A DNA stretch of 64,000 bases, taken from contig OZ020311.1 in the NCBI GenBank assembly GCA_963971305.1, positions 3,038,001 through 3,102,000 on the forward strand, read 5' to 3'. The stretch is from Arcuatula senhousia. Lineage: Eukaryota > Mollusca > Bivalvia > Mytilida > Mytilidae. The position numbers and the translations under genes were made by a program. Position 1 is the first letter of the stretch; the number at the start of each line of letters is the position of its first letter. Below, piece after piece: positions 1-10,944 of the stretch. The notes under the pieces were generated by a model. The model was given only the letters and a program-made list of their open reading frames with translations, was not told the DNA's origin and did not search any database.

Positions 1-1
1 C

Positions 2-283
2 AGAACACTTTTGACAATGTTAACAATGTATTGTGAAAAACAACAAAATCTCTGGGATGAATATCTTCAGCAAGTTATGATGGCATATCGTTCATCAGTT
101 CACAAAAGTACGTCTAAGACACCAAACTCCATGGTATTTGGTAGGGAAATCACCATGCCACTTCAAGCAGTAATCAGTGTTCCAGAAGAATTAGATTCTA
201 ATTACCAACTCACAGAGGCAGATCAGTATATCTCTAATCTGAAAAAGAAATTACAAAGTAACCATGAAATTGCAAGGAAATGA
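2..283 (+). pseudogene. Ty3/gypsy-type integrase C-terminal fragment
   Basis: An open frame entering from the left edge and ending at a stop at 283 encodes the end of a retrotransposon integrase. The diagnostic stretch is an MMAYRSSVH motif followed by STSKTPNSMVFGRE, the conserved end of the Ty3/gypsy integrase core (x-AYR-x-x-H-x-x-T-x-x-x-P). The rest of pol lies outside the window, and the frame stops soon after the core, so this is a truncated remnant. The inverted repeat of the next element begins 9 bp after the stop, so that insertion may have cut it off. The catalytic D,D-35-E residues are not in view. Family call is by motif recognition. Confidence 0.75.
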
Positions 284-504
284 TACCAGTGTGTAATAGA
301 CGGACGGGTGGTCTTCTTCAACTGGTCTTCAGTAGGGGCAATAAATAAAGATTCTCTTCAATAAATATTTGTATTGTATAAATCTGTTATCATGAGTTCA
401 TTTAATTAGTAGTAGTACAACGTTATTCAACAGCAATCAAATATTGTAACAATAAAAATGCAGGATGTTGGCCTTCCTTTTCCCCAATAAAACCAGTGCT
501 GCTT

Positions 505-539
505 ATATATAAGGCGGTGCGTCGGTGTGGTGGGACATC
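505..539 (+). promoter_or_regulatory. Putative inward-facing promoter at the left end of the TIR element
   Basis: A TTATATATAAGG TATA-like box is followed by GTGTGGTGGGACATC (525-539), identical to the 15-mer at 3656-3670 on the other strand. A donor-like AAG/GTACGT follows at about 575. No long + strand ORF follows, so if this is a promoter its gene is lost, spliced or non-coding. Confidence 0.3.
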
Positions 540-1775
540 GCATCATCTGACAGTTTCGTTAAATTCTTTCTATAAGGTACGTTTCTCTTTAATTCTTTTT
601 ATAATCTTAAGGCAAAATTTGGTATATTCAAAACGGAAGTAAACAATGGACATCTTTCTTTGGTTGACTGACTTTCAATTTGGAAATGGAATATATTCAA
701 TATGGCTTTGTATAAATTATATTGTTGGACTATTCTTTCTTTAAATTACTATTGGTATTCTCTAAATATTCTTCTTAAAACTATCGGGACTGGTACCTGT
801 CTTAAGGCTTAATAGCAAAGTTGGTTTATTTCAGCGATGTGAACGTCTTGAGCGTCAGATGCGATATGCCATCTTGAAGTGCTTCCCGCCTTATATAGGG
901 GCAGGAAAAGCCGGCAAATCCCTACTCGGCCGGCAGCCCCCTTACTTAAGCTTATAACATTCACAATCTATTTATTTACTTTGCCGGCAGTCTAAAAATA
1001 CGATTACAATAATAAAAGAAACCTATAATTTAAATTTCCCGGCATAAAAACTTCTATCAGTGATGAGTCATCGATTATGCGTCAGCCGACTAACTTGATT
1101 TAAATGGAATGTACATGAATCCCTACACATAAAAATAGTTCCGTAGAACAAAGTTAGCACAGTGGTTAAATATGAATTACGTAAAAATCTACATAGATTC
1201 TGGAAGGCCAATTTGTCTTATAAAGACTCGGAAATATTATTTCACTCTTAAAAAATGTAAAAACGTGCCAAAGTTAAAGATTATTTTGTAAACTTCCGGT
1301 GTTTCTATGAACGCTGACAAAAATGAAAGTAGCGAGTTTCAACCACTTGTTGCAACACTTTCTAGTAAAAGTACAATATATATGGCACCTGTATAAAGGA
1401 ATTGGTTAGCCTCGGATGAGGGGAATGTAAGCATATAGCTTTTAATACCTAAAATCCACTAGGGTTACACTAAAACAAGAGAAAAGGGGGATCAAAGACT
1501 GACAAAAATGAAACACAAAAATCTACTACAATTAACAGGGGTAAAACGATCTATGAGTACTACAAGATCTTCCAAAGGGGCATCAAAAAGTTGTCAAATC
1601 CAGGCTAACCCTTGGAGGTATACTACACCCTCCCTACCTTAAGCACTGAATTCTCCCGAATTCAAAAAAGTGATTCAGGATAATTCTGCACTTTAAAGTC
1701 ATAGACTTGAAATTAATTTGAATGTAACAATAACATCATGCAAAAGTAAAAATGTCATGAAAGTCTGTTTTCTGT

Positions 1776-3602
1776 TCAGCTGGTGTCTGTTGAAGTGTTC
1801 AGTCTGAGTGGGACATGTTTTATGCGGGCAAGTATGGCTTGGGTGGTATCATCTGCTCCCTTCACGGCGGCTTCAAATACTGATACGATAGGCTCTGCTA
1901 TTCGTGTTGGCATCTTTCCTTGACAAATGTCTCTTAAAAGGTTGTAATTGGTGAGCCTGACGTCTATCATAGGGTTGGCTTTCTCAGTCTTGTCAATGGG
2001 TGTTCCTGGTAATGCAAGGAAGGCATATTTGTCGAGGATTTCTGTTTTATCGGTGACTATACTGGTACCTCTATGGGCCTCTATTGCCATTGATGTGAAC
2101 ATCCAGGAGGTCAGTTTCTCCTCTTCCTTGTAGTCCTTCCAGTTCAAAGGTGGCCACGTGATGGTAAGTTCCTCTTTCCGCAGGAGCTCCACCGGCTCTA
2201 CATTGGCCCACTCTCGTCTTGCAGGGGGTACGAGGGGCATCACCCCACTGCTCAAGATGTTCCGTGCCCGATCCTCTAAAGTTAATGATGGCTGTTCAAG
2301 GGTGGTGTCAACCTCAATTTCTTCTGGCTGCTGGAGGATTATGACTTCTGGCGTTAGTGGGACATGACTGCTAGTCACTCTGTCTGCCTCTATTGCATCT
2401 CCTTCACTTAGGTGGTTTCTATCTTGGTGGTTATTACTAGCAGTTTCTTCTAGCTGGTTCTGTTCTAGCGGTGTTCTTTCCAATGGTGGTACCTCTTCTT
2501 CGATGGTCTCTGTCTGCTCGTGACAAGGTGGTTCATTACTCAGCTGGTCTTGACCGATGCTCTCCTCACGTACTTCATGGTCTTGTTCACTGGCTTTCTC
2601 TTCTGGCTGTTTAGCTTCTTGTGAAGTCCTGCTGGAGGTTCCAGGTGTAATTGGCCCTTCAGTTTGCATCTTAGTCTGTTCTTTAGGTTTTTTCTTTTCT
2701 GTCTTCTTTGTCTTCTCACTTGACTTGAGTGGTGATATCATCCTGACAACCTTGAGTTTTTCTGTGGGCTCCTTTATCTCTACATCATCTATAACACCTA
2801 GTTCTTCGGCGAGCTTGTCCAACTTCCTCTTCTTGGCTACTATGTTAAATGTCACAATCTGTCGGTAGATCTTCTTGATGAATTTGTCTGGGATGCCCAA
2901 TTCTTTAGATACGGCAGCGGTGATCCCGTGGACGTCACTAACTAGCGTATTGAAGTTGTCTGGGAAGGCTCTAGGCGACATCAGGGTAGACATCCTTCTT
3001 AGGAGTGCGTCTGCTGCTTTTCTGTCCATAAGTATTTCAGGGGTCATGATGGCCTTGTACCAAACGTCACCAATGGTGGCTCCCTCGTCTTTGAGATAGG
3101 CTGTGGTACCTATGGAACTCATCTCTATGTTAATCAGCTTGACTTTTGCCACTGGGATTTGGGGTTTCGAAGGACTATACGTATTGGTGAGTTCAAGTAA
3201 TCCCCAGCCTTGGTGCCACTGTCCCTTGGATCTGGATGGGGTCTTCCTTATCTTTGTCAGCCAGCGTTCTACAAATGATCTTGTCTTGATAGCCAGCGTG
3301 CTGTCCTTCAAGGTGACATTAGGTACAATCTTCTTATAGTCTTCTGGCTTGATGGCCAACCAGAAGCCGTTTCTCTCCGAGAAGAACTCCCCTCTCTTAA
3401 GGTCATCTTCCACGTAGTGGTGGCGCTTGTCAACATGTTTCAGCAGCTCAGCAGTAGATCTATATGTATTTTCGTCTTCGAAACACCAAGGACATACAAC
3501 CCTCATGGCAGAGTGTTTAGAGGAGGCATGGTTCTTAAGTTCCTTATTGGTCCCGAAGGTGTCCGGGCATATCCAGCACTTCATGGTAACAACTGAGGAC
3601 AT
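1776..3602 (-). CDS. 608-aa protein with two N-terminal C2H2 zinc fingers, element-encoded
   Basis: I do not recognise this protein. It is a single uninterrupted reading frame of 608 codons starting at an ATG at 3602. Residues about 8-29 form CxxC-x12-H-x4-H, and residues about 37-62 form a second CxxC-x15-H-x4-H finger, so nucleic-acid binding is likely. Residues about 80-290 are mixed charged/hydrophobic and look folded. Residues about 300-430 are very rich in E, K, Q and T and look disordered. The C-terminal 150 residues (WPPLNWKDY, LTNYNLLRDI) look folded again. No DDE, RT, protease or HUH motif is evident. It lies inside 28 bp TIRs, and a TATA-like site at 3675-3684 reads toward it. An intact frame of this length amid decayed repeats implies recent activity or selection. 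Confidence 0.7.
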   Translation of the reverse strand: MSSVVTMKCWICPDTFGTNKELKNHASSKHSAMRVVCPWCFEDENTYRSTAELLKHVDKRHHYVEDDLKRGEFFSERNGFWLAIKPEDYKKIVPNVTLKDSTLAIKTRSFVERWLTKIRKTPSRSKGQWHQGWGLLELTNTYSPSKPQIPVAKVKLINIEMSSIGTTAYLKDEGATIGDVWYKAIMTPEILMDRKAADALLRRMSTLMSPRAFPDNFNTLVSDVHGITAAVSKELGIPDKFIKKIYRQIVTFNIVAKKRKLDKLAEELGVIDDVEIKEPTEKLKVVRMISPLKSSEKTKKTEKKKPKEQTKMQTEGPITPGTSSRTSQEAKQPEEKASEQDHEVREESIGQDQLSNEPPCHEQTETIEEEVPPLERTPLEQNQLEETASNNHQDRNHLSEGDAIEADRVTSSHVPLTPEVIILQQPEEIEVDTTLEQPSLTLEDRARNILSSGVMPLVPPARREWANVEPVELLRKEELTITWPPLNWKDYKEEEKLTSWMFTSMAIEAHRGTSIVTDKTEILDKYAFLALPGTPIDKTEKANPMIDVRLTNYNLLRDICQGKMPTRIAEPIVSVFEAAVKGADDTTQAILARIKHVPLRLNTSTDTS

Positions 3603-3655
3603 CCTGAAAAAGGAGCGTCTTTTGAGTTATGCTATCAAAATTATACACGTAGTTA

Positions 3656-3684
3656 GATGTCCCACCACACTGAACCTTTATAAT
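3656..3684 (-). promoter_or_regulatory. Putative promoter of the 608-aa ORF
   Basis: On the minus strand an AATTATAAAGG TATA-like box (3675-3684) is followed by GTGTGGTGGGACATC (3670-3656), about 55 nt before the ORF's ATG. The same 15-mer follows a TATA box in the same order near the opposite end of the element, which supports a promoter-like module. No experimental support. Confidence 0.35.
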
Positions 3685-4021
3685 TAGCTTGCCAAATTGC
3701 ATTTTCTATTTTAATTTCAATTTCTCCCTGGAAGGCCATCATCCTGCTGGACCAAAAACGTCATGCATAGAAACAACTTCAACAAAAATACATTTTAAAG
3801 TTTCCAATCTGTCTTCAGTCAGAAATCTACTTTTCCTGACTACTGTGATTTGACCGCTGGGTGATCAGGCCAGCCTCAAATTCCAAAAATGTCGCCGGCT
3901 ATACTACTAAATTATTGACTGGAACTTTACTGGCATAGACTCCCATCTGTGTCTATGCAATGTCTTATGTTTCTCATATAACGTACTGTCCACGAAGAAG
4001 ACCACCCGTCCGTCTATTACA

Positions 4022-5057
4022 ATATATATTGTTTAATTCTCTTTCTTGGGAAAAGATAATTAGTCTAGTTATGAAAATAATGTTGTATGTGATGACTCAC
4101 AACCTAAATTAAAATGGGAGAGAAAGGGACAGAAAGTTACCTGAAATAGTAATAATAAAACTTATATTGATATCATGAATAAATTTCATTCCTAATCTGC
4201 TTTGAATAAATAGTTTTGCTGACATGTACCATATAAAAATATATGGTACATGTAATTTGTACACAATATCCACTGCCTTTAAGTTATCTCCCTTTTGCCC
4301 AAAGTTGTCTTTCTTTGTTTATGTAATTTACTGCCAAAATCAAATGTGTGAAATCAATGTTTTGGACTATATAATCGTAAATATTCAAATATTCATTCTT
4401 TAAGGTAAAAAATCATTCTTTTATCTTAATCAGTCTTTTAGTTTTGGTTTTCATTTCTTTTTCATGCAAGCTCAAAAACCCACGTATATCAAACACATGG
4501 CTTGTGTTTGTTTTTATTTTGGTCAATTCTGATTGGTTGTCCAACCAAAATAATACACTGGGCTACAGGTGCCTACTGTCGGCAAATCACCTGTAATCAA
4601 GCCTGATTAGGTAAAAATCGATATCTTTCAATTAATTGACAACAGACCAATCATTTATTTGATAATTGGCTTGGGGTTGTAAAGGTGTCATTACCAAAAG
4701 GTTCTGAATGGCTTCATTGTACAAATTTTAAGCAATTTTATAGCGTCTCAGTACAGACCGATAGCATCTCGGTAAAATCTGATAGCGTCTCGGTCCCGAG
4801 ATGCTATAAGGGCCTGGGGAGAACACTGGGCTATGATTTTGCATTGAAAGATCATTTGCAGTATTTTGTCACATATAAATCCTGTGTCAATTAATTCTAC
4901 TGTTTACTATACTTCTTTTTGCAAATTTACAATTTCAACCAAGTTCACAGGTACTAAATTTCACCTATTCTGCTCTATATTCTATTTATGTTATCCATAT
5001 TATTTTATTTCCCAAAAATAAGCATGTTAACAGTATTTGAATTCATGTGTATTTCAG
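4022..5057. other. No gene seen; probably intronic to the Rheb gene
   Basis: AT-rich sequence with no convincing exon. I looked for the upstream Rheb exons (G1 P-loop, switch I, DTAGQ G3 motif) and did not find them, so they probably lie left of the window. That would place the gypsy remnant and the TIR element inside a Rheb intron. Confidence 0.4.
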
Positions 5058-6448
5058 TATTCCTATTGTGCTGGTTGGAAACAAGAATGATTTGACAAAT
5101 GACAGGTAAGATTTTGTCTACTAGATGGAAAATGTTTATTGGCTCACATCTGATAACCTAATAAGAATGTGAAGAAATACTAGAGAGCACTCACAGACTT
5201 GGCGAAATTCGTCGGTCCTACGGACATGTCCGGTGATTTTCATCATCGGTCCGACCAAAGTCAGTACTGCACCGGACCAGATGTCTGTCAGATTTATGGA
5301 TCATAATGTTTTTAATTGTTATTTTTCATTGTTAGATTTTCTTCCAATCTTTTGATTTTGACTAAAATATCACAATTTTACTTGCTTTTTATTGACAGCC
5401 GGTTTATTAACAAACAACATCAACAAATGGATGAAATTGTCAACAAAATTTGTTGCACACGCGCAAATTATCGGAAATAGTGAAACCATGTGTTGAAATC
5501 CGGAAAAAAAAACATGAATGATTTCCAGAATTTGATGATAATATCAAAGTTCAATAAAATTTTGGTCCGATGGTGTTTTGGTCGGACTGGCAAGTGATAT
5601 TACGTTGTAGGACCAAAAGTCCGGCCTATTCCAAAACTATTTGGCCAAGACTGACACTCACTGATATACCATCATGAAATAAAAAGTAGATTCATGGGCA
5701 GACTGAGACATGGAACAATTTCATTTTATATAAAAAAGTGTGATAATATAGAATTGCTTGATATATCTGACGCAATAAATTTTGGAATAACATCTAGCGA
5801 CAGCATTAAAATTAAACACTTGAACTGTTCAAAGCCAAAGTGTTAAAAAATATTATTCTTAATTTTAGAGTTGTATCCTCAGAGGAAGGTAAAAGATTAG
5901 CAGCAGAATGGAATGTACGATTTTTAGAAACATCAGCCAAAGAATATCATGTAAGTAATCATTTAAATTTACATTTGTGTCTATCCTCTAGTACCATAAG
6001 TCACTCTGGCTATGCTTTTATGTGGAACCTCTCTTGCATTTCATAGGTTTTACTGAAAAAGTTTGAATATAAAAGATAATGAGATGTTGACTAAATGTTA
6101 AAGACACAACACATATACATCACCAACAATTTAAAAATCCACAATAAAAACCAGCAGTCAAACTGCAAAACACTGCTCATCGTTTTGCAATTATGACTCA
6201 TATTAGAAATACAATGCATATTGTTGAAAACCAATCCTACAATTTGCAAAGAGAGACATAAAATGATAAACATAAAGAATTTCTAATATAAAAATGATGA
6301 TTACAAACATACCTGTTTGTTTAATTCATCAAAAAAATTGATTTATTTTTAGACTGTAAATGAAGTATTTGTACAGATAGTTCAAGCCATAGATAAAGCT
6401 GAAGGTGGTGGTACTCCGGATAAAAAGGAGGGATGTACTGTCTCATAG
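5058..6448 (+). CDS. RHEB: Rheb small GTPase, last three coding exons (gene partial at left)
   Basis: Exons: 5058-5105, 5869-5950, 6353-6448 (stop TAG), all with GT-AG introns and consistent phases. The first encodes IPIVLVGNKNDL, containing the G4 NKxD guanine-specificity motif. The second encodes VVSSEEGKRLAAEW followed by FLETSAKE, containing the G5 SAK motif. The third ends in a CTVS CaaX box for farnesylation. The SSEEGKRLA segment and short tail resemble Rheb (Ras homolog enriched in brain), which activates TORC1 at lysosomes, more than Rap or Di-Ras. The P-loop and switch exons are outside the window. No frameshift or missing key residue in the part seen. A MITE starts about 160 bp after the stop. 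Confidence 0.85.
5185..5665. repeat. Degenerate inverted-end repeat in a Rheb intron
   Basis: Ends carry imperfect inverted copies of a CAGACTTGGC-like / GCCAAGACTGAC-like sequence, and the interior has CGGTCC/GTCCGG-rich motifs like those of the MITE at 16635-16853. Probably a decayed relative of that family. Boundaries approximate. Confidence 0.35.
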
Positions 6449-8616
6449 TAACCATGGTGATAGACGTCTGCTCTCGACTCTTAGTGCTTCTGGGAGGGAA
6501 ATATGCAATGCACTTTGACCTTTGGAGTGATAGCAGACTGTAATGTGTTCCAAATATATTGACCATTGATAAAAAAACTTTGATACATGTATTTAAAGGA
6601 TTTTTGTCTCGCCTGCGAAGCAGAGCGGGACATAGGTGTTACTTTACCGGCGGCGGCGGCGGCGACGGCGGCGTTAACTTTTTGGAAAAGTTTTATGAAC
6701 ACCTCCATATCTCAAGAACTATTAGTCCTAGGTTGATGAAACTTGGTATGCATATGCCCCAGTAGTAGCTTAGCACAGTTGCATCCCCATCTTTTGACCT
6801 TGACCTTGATTTTCCGGTTGAATGACTTTGACAATTTTCAATACATATAATAGCAATGGAAAAGTTTTGCGAGCACCTCAATATCTCAAGAACTATAGGT
6901 CCTAGGTTGATGAAACTTGGTATGCATATGCCCCAGTAGTAGCTTAGCACAGTTGCATCCCCATCTTTTGACCTTGACCTTGATTTTACGGTTGAGTGAC
7001 TTTGACAATTTTTAATACATATAATAGCAATGGAAAAGTTTTGCGAGCACCTCCATATCTCAAGAACTATAGGTCATTGGTTGATGAAACTTGGTATGCA
7101 TATCCCCCAGTAGTAGCTTAGCACAGTTGCATCCTCATCTTTTGACCTTGACCTTGATTTTTCAGTTGAGTGACTTTGACAATTTTCAATACATATAATA
7201 GCAATGGAAAAGTTTTGCGAGCACCTCCATATCTAAAGAACTATAAGTCCTAGGATGATGAAACTTGGTATGCATATGCCTCAGTAGTAGATTAGCACAG
7301 TTACATCCTCATCTTTTGACCTTGACCTTGATTTTCCGGTTGAGTGACTTTGATTATTTTTATTGCATATATTTGCAATGTTTAAGTTCTATAAACATTT
7401 TTTGATCTCAGAAACTGAAAATCCATGTAAATTCAAAATATAGTGGATGTAAGAAAGAATAATTGTTTCTGATGGTGCGGGCTATGGAAGGTAATCTCCG
7501 CCACCTTCAAAAATTTTATATTTTAAATTCTTATTTTCTGTTTCATTTATTTTATATTCTTTATTTCTTATTTTACATTTTCTCTATTCTATTTTGACAA
7601 TTCTATATTTTATATTTCATATTTTATATCTTAAATTACATTTCATTAATTTTGTATTCCTCATCTCTTATTCTTTAATTTGTATAATGCCAATGCGGGT
7701 ATTCTGTATTTTGCATTTCAATTCTGAAGAATCATTCAAACAAAATGCATTTATCTTTGTTCCTCTTTCCTTTCTTCATTATTCTTTCGTCTTAATTCTA
7801 ATATTTTAATAAAAAAATAATCCATTCTACATTCTATTTGTTCATGCAACCTACAAACATTACTATTTCTCGCTTTTCTACATTTTGTTTCTTTATATTG
7901 ATGCATTGTAACAGGTGGCGGATTTTACGCATTTGTTAAATTATGACGACAGATGGCGCTGTTAACATAATAATGCTGACACGGATCGAGTTACTACGTT
8001 GTGAAACAAAATTGAAACGAAAATTTAATCGATGAGGCACAATTTGTGATGGTATAAGGGACTAATTTATTGAGAGCTATATGTTTATGGGTTCGGATGT
8101 CCATGCATGGGACCCCTTCCCAACAAAAAGGTAATATGAGTCTGAGGTGTCTGAAAATCGCTATAAGAGCATACCGTTTGTCAAATCTGCCGGCCAAATC
8201 TCAATTGATTATCATGTTGCTCGCCGAAATTTTTCATATCGGCTCAGATCCTAACAGGAAGTAGGAGTCCGACAGGTCTTAAGCAATCAACTTGAGTTAG
8301 CATTAAAAATGCCATATTATACCAAATTTGGTTATCACATTCAAATAACAAAATTTAGTCTATGAACTCATAGACGGAAATGTGTAAGCCATAAATTTGA
8401 TGTTCCCTCTCAACATTTGTTTGTACGGATGTTTAATTATTATCGTAAAGTTTCACTTTAGGGTTGTTAGTACATGTAAGTAAGTTATTATTTCTGGCCA
8501 GTCAGGCTTTCCGTATTATGTTCTGATGATATTGAACTACTTGCATGTGTCACACACCCCAGTTGATCTAATGGAAAATCAGAGTTACCTCTTAATACAA
8601 ATGACAACAAAGTTCA

Positions 8617-8722
8617 AGACAATAAATTTTGCTACGCCTGACGCGCGTTTCGTCTATTCAAGACTCATCAGAGGCGCTCTACCAAAAATATTGAAAATGC
8701 CAAACACTGTATGAATATGAAG
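8617..8722 (+). repeat. Dispersed mussel repeat fragment (TTTCGTCTATTC family)
   Basis: Contains GCTACGCCTGACGCGCG, TTTCGTCTATTC, GACTCATCAGAGGCGCTC and a tail ending in GAATATGAAGAGCAT. The same sequence occurs in reverse orientation at about 29990-30110. I recall it as very common in Mytilus genomes; function unknown. Confidence 0.6.
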
Positions 8723-9620
8723 AGCATAGGTAACTTTTACTGACAAGCCTCAGATAAATAGTTTGTCAAACCTAATTTTAAAACTCAGTTTACAAGCAGT
8801 GTTACCGTAAGTTCTGTTCGTAGACTCGATCCGCTCTTCCTCCCGTCCGTCAAACTCTCTGTCTCCAACGCCTTGGTGGATTTTCCAAATATTTCTAAAT
8901 CATTCTTATATCGATGTACATACATATGCATCTTCTATTTCATAATTTGATTTAACTCATTGTTGTGGGACCGGACATTTTTTTGCAAGCTTTCTTTGTA
9001 AGCTGCGACTCGCATTTTTTCTAATAGATTATTAATATTCATCACATCTTTTGAAATACAAAGAGATCGAAGTTTCATTATTTTCGGACGATGCAAAATG
9101 AATTTAAAAAATAAGTCTTATATGTTATGCAATTAAGGGAATTTCGATACAGAAGTTATTAGCGAGTCGGGCAACACCATAATCCGTTGGTTCGATCCAC
9201 CTCAGGGGTGAAAAACTCATGGACCAATAGTTCGACTCCCTCTCTCTTCTGACACCATTTGCGAGGCGGGTCTCAAAAAACGATTCTAGTTATTCGGAGT
9301 TATCGAATTGTCCCGTGTACATCTATGGGGGGACAATACCTTCTATGCCTTAAAGACCCCTAAGGTACACCTAAATTAAGACCCATTTGTATATAGTTCT
9401 ATATTCTGTGCGGGGCCCTGGTGGAGAATAGGCCCGCAGCAGAGCCTAGCTTGTCGCAAGGGGCGACTAAGGGTCTTGGGATTCTGAATACGGGTCAGTG
9501 CTCAGCCCACCGAGTGACCAAGGTGTATACCCTAGGTAGCTGAATTAGGTGGCCCTCGTCCGCGAGGGTTGTCAGGTCTATAATTCGAAAACCATGACCG
9601 CTGACCATAGTGGGCCAACA

Positions 9621-9680
9621 TGTGTGGAGAGTGCCACGCTTTATGCCCCTAAGACCCCTTTGTGGTACACTCTCCACACA
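9621..9680. other. Short hairpin inside the foldback element
   Basis: TGTGTGGAGAGTG (9621-9633) pairs with CACTCTCCACACA (9668-9680) around a 34-nt loop, immediately next to the right arm. Could be a structural end of an older element or chance. Confidence 0.5.
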
Positions 9681-10515
9681 CGTTGATTGCTTAAGACATG
9701 TCAGACTCCTACTTCCTGTTAGGATCTGAGCCGATATGAAAAATTTCGGCGAGCAACATGATAATCAATTGAAATTTGACCGGCAGATTTGACAAACGGT
9801 ATGCTCTTATAGCGATTTTCAGACACCTCAGACTCATATTACCTTTTTGTTGGGAAGGGGTCCCATGCATGGACATCCGAACCCATAAACATATAGCTCT
9901 CAATAAATTAGTCCCTTATATCATCACAAATTGTGCCTCATCGATTAAATTTTCGTTTCAATTTTGTTTCACAACGTAGTAACTCGATCCGTGTCAGCAT
10001 TATTATGTTAACAGCGCCATCTGTCGTCATAATTTAACAAATTTAACAAATGCGTAAAATCCGCCACCTGTTACAATGCATCAATATAAAGAAACAAAAT
10101 GTAGAAAAGCGAGAAATAGTAATGTTTGTAGGTTGCATGAACAAATAGAATGTAGAATGGATTATTTTTTTTATTAAAATATTAGAAATAAGACGAAAGA
10201 ATAATGAAGAAAGGAAAGAGGAACAAAGATAAATGCATTTTGTTTGAATGATTCTTCAGAATTGAAATGTAAAATACAGAATACCCGCATTGGCATTATA
10301 CAAATTAAAGAATAAGAGATGAGGAATACAAAATTAATGAAATGTAATTTAAGATATAAAATATGAAATATAAAATATAGAATTGTCAAAATAGAATAGA
10401 GAAAATGTAAAATAAGAAATAAAGAATATAAAATAAATGAAACAGAAAATAAGAATTTAAAATATAAAATTTTTGAAGGTGGCGGAGATTACCTTCCATA
10501 GCGGGCAGGCGAGAC

Positions 10516-10944
10516 ATACTTTAGTGTTAACTCTTGTTTAATAATTGTACCAAAATGATACACATGTATTAATTGTGAAGTAGTCTTTGCTACATGTTCC
10601 TTAATGAATTTTTATTAAGATAACTGTACAAATGTATTAAATGTATAAATCAAATTGTACATATGTGTGATAGCTGCACAAAATTTGTTTTGTACATGAA
10701 AGATATTTAAATATTGTTTGTAAAATAAGTATTTTAAAACTTTCCATTTCAATTTTTGCAATTTTGTTGTTGTTGGGACAATTAAAGTTTTATATATTGC
10801 ATAATATGTAATAATAAATGATTCATTAATATATATACATATTGTAACAAATTAAAAAGATCAGTAATATTTCATGAGGGTTTTCAAATTTTTATTTTTG
10901 AAAAGTTTGTTTTTAACTCAAAGCTAAATTGGGGACATATTTTT
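10516..10944. other. No feature seen
   Basis: AT-rich sequence without a convincing ORF or bounded repeat. It contains several short direct repeats of TGTACA-type motifs. Confidence 0.4.

Larger units (their letters stand above)
292..4021 (-). mobile_element. Unclassified 3.7 kb element with 28 bp perfect TIRs and one intact ORF
   Basis: Positions 292-319 (starting TGTAATAGACGGACGGG) recur as an exact reverse complement at 3994-4021, giving 28 bp perfect terminal inverted repeats around 3.73 kb. Between them lies one long ORF (minus strand, 1776-3602). The left 1.4 kb (320-1775) has no long ORF. No obvious target-site duplication: the flanks read CCAGTG on the left and ATATAT on the right. 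The layout resembles a DNA transposon, but the protein carries no transposase signature I recognise, so the class is open. It may be autonomous with an unfamiliar enzyme, or may depend on a helper. Confidence 0.6.
7482..10501. mobile_element. 3.0 kb foldback element with about 810 bp inverted arms
   Basis: The left arm 7482-8291 is repeated almost perfectly in reverse complement at 9682-10501. The ends are CTATGGAAGGTAATCTCC and its complement. CGGG flanks both sides (7478-7481 and 10502-10505), a 4 bp target-site duplication when compared with the empty site in the other MITE copy near 54731-54747. The arms are AT-rich outside and less so inside (about 7915-8270). They hold only short mirrored ORFs and no transposase. 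The interior (8292-9681) is unique sequence plus a mussel repeat. Best described as a non-autonomous foldback/long-TIR transposon. Confidence 0.8.
6606..10515. mobile_element. MITE-like element with GTCTCGCCTGC ends, copy 1, split by a nested insertion
   Basis: Begins GTCTCGCCTGC (6606-6616) and ends with its reverse complement GCAGGCGAGAC (10505-10515). Inside are a GC-rich start (a GGC-repeat stretch) and about four tandem units of about 175 bp (about 6685-7390), each containing AACTTGGTATGCATATG and TTTGACCTTGACCTTG. A second, uninterrupted copy lies at 53691-54747, which shows that 7482-10501 is a later insertion here. No coding capacity; the apparent ORFs are read-throughs of the tandem units. 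Confidence 0.8.

Noticed and set aside
1948..3687. Several + strand ORFs of 60-100 codons opposite the 608-codon ORF
   Set aside because: Antisense shadows of the long minus-strand frame, with no family resemblance.
4685..4894. 69-codon ORF as an upstream Rheb exon
   Set aside because: Encodes no GTPase motif (no P-loop, DTAGQ or switch) and is made of short direct repeats of AGCGTCTCGGT type.
9400..9600. GC-richer patch with TTGTCGCAAGGGGCGACTAA as an rRNA or other RNA gene
   Set aside because: It has a small stem-loop, but I could not match it to any known RNA, and it lies inside the foldback element.
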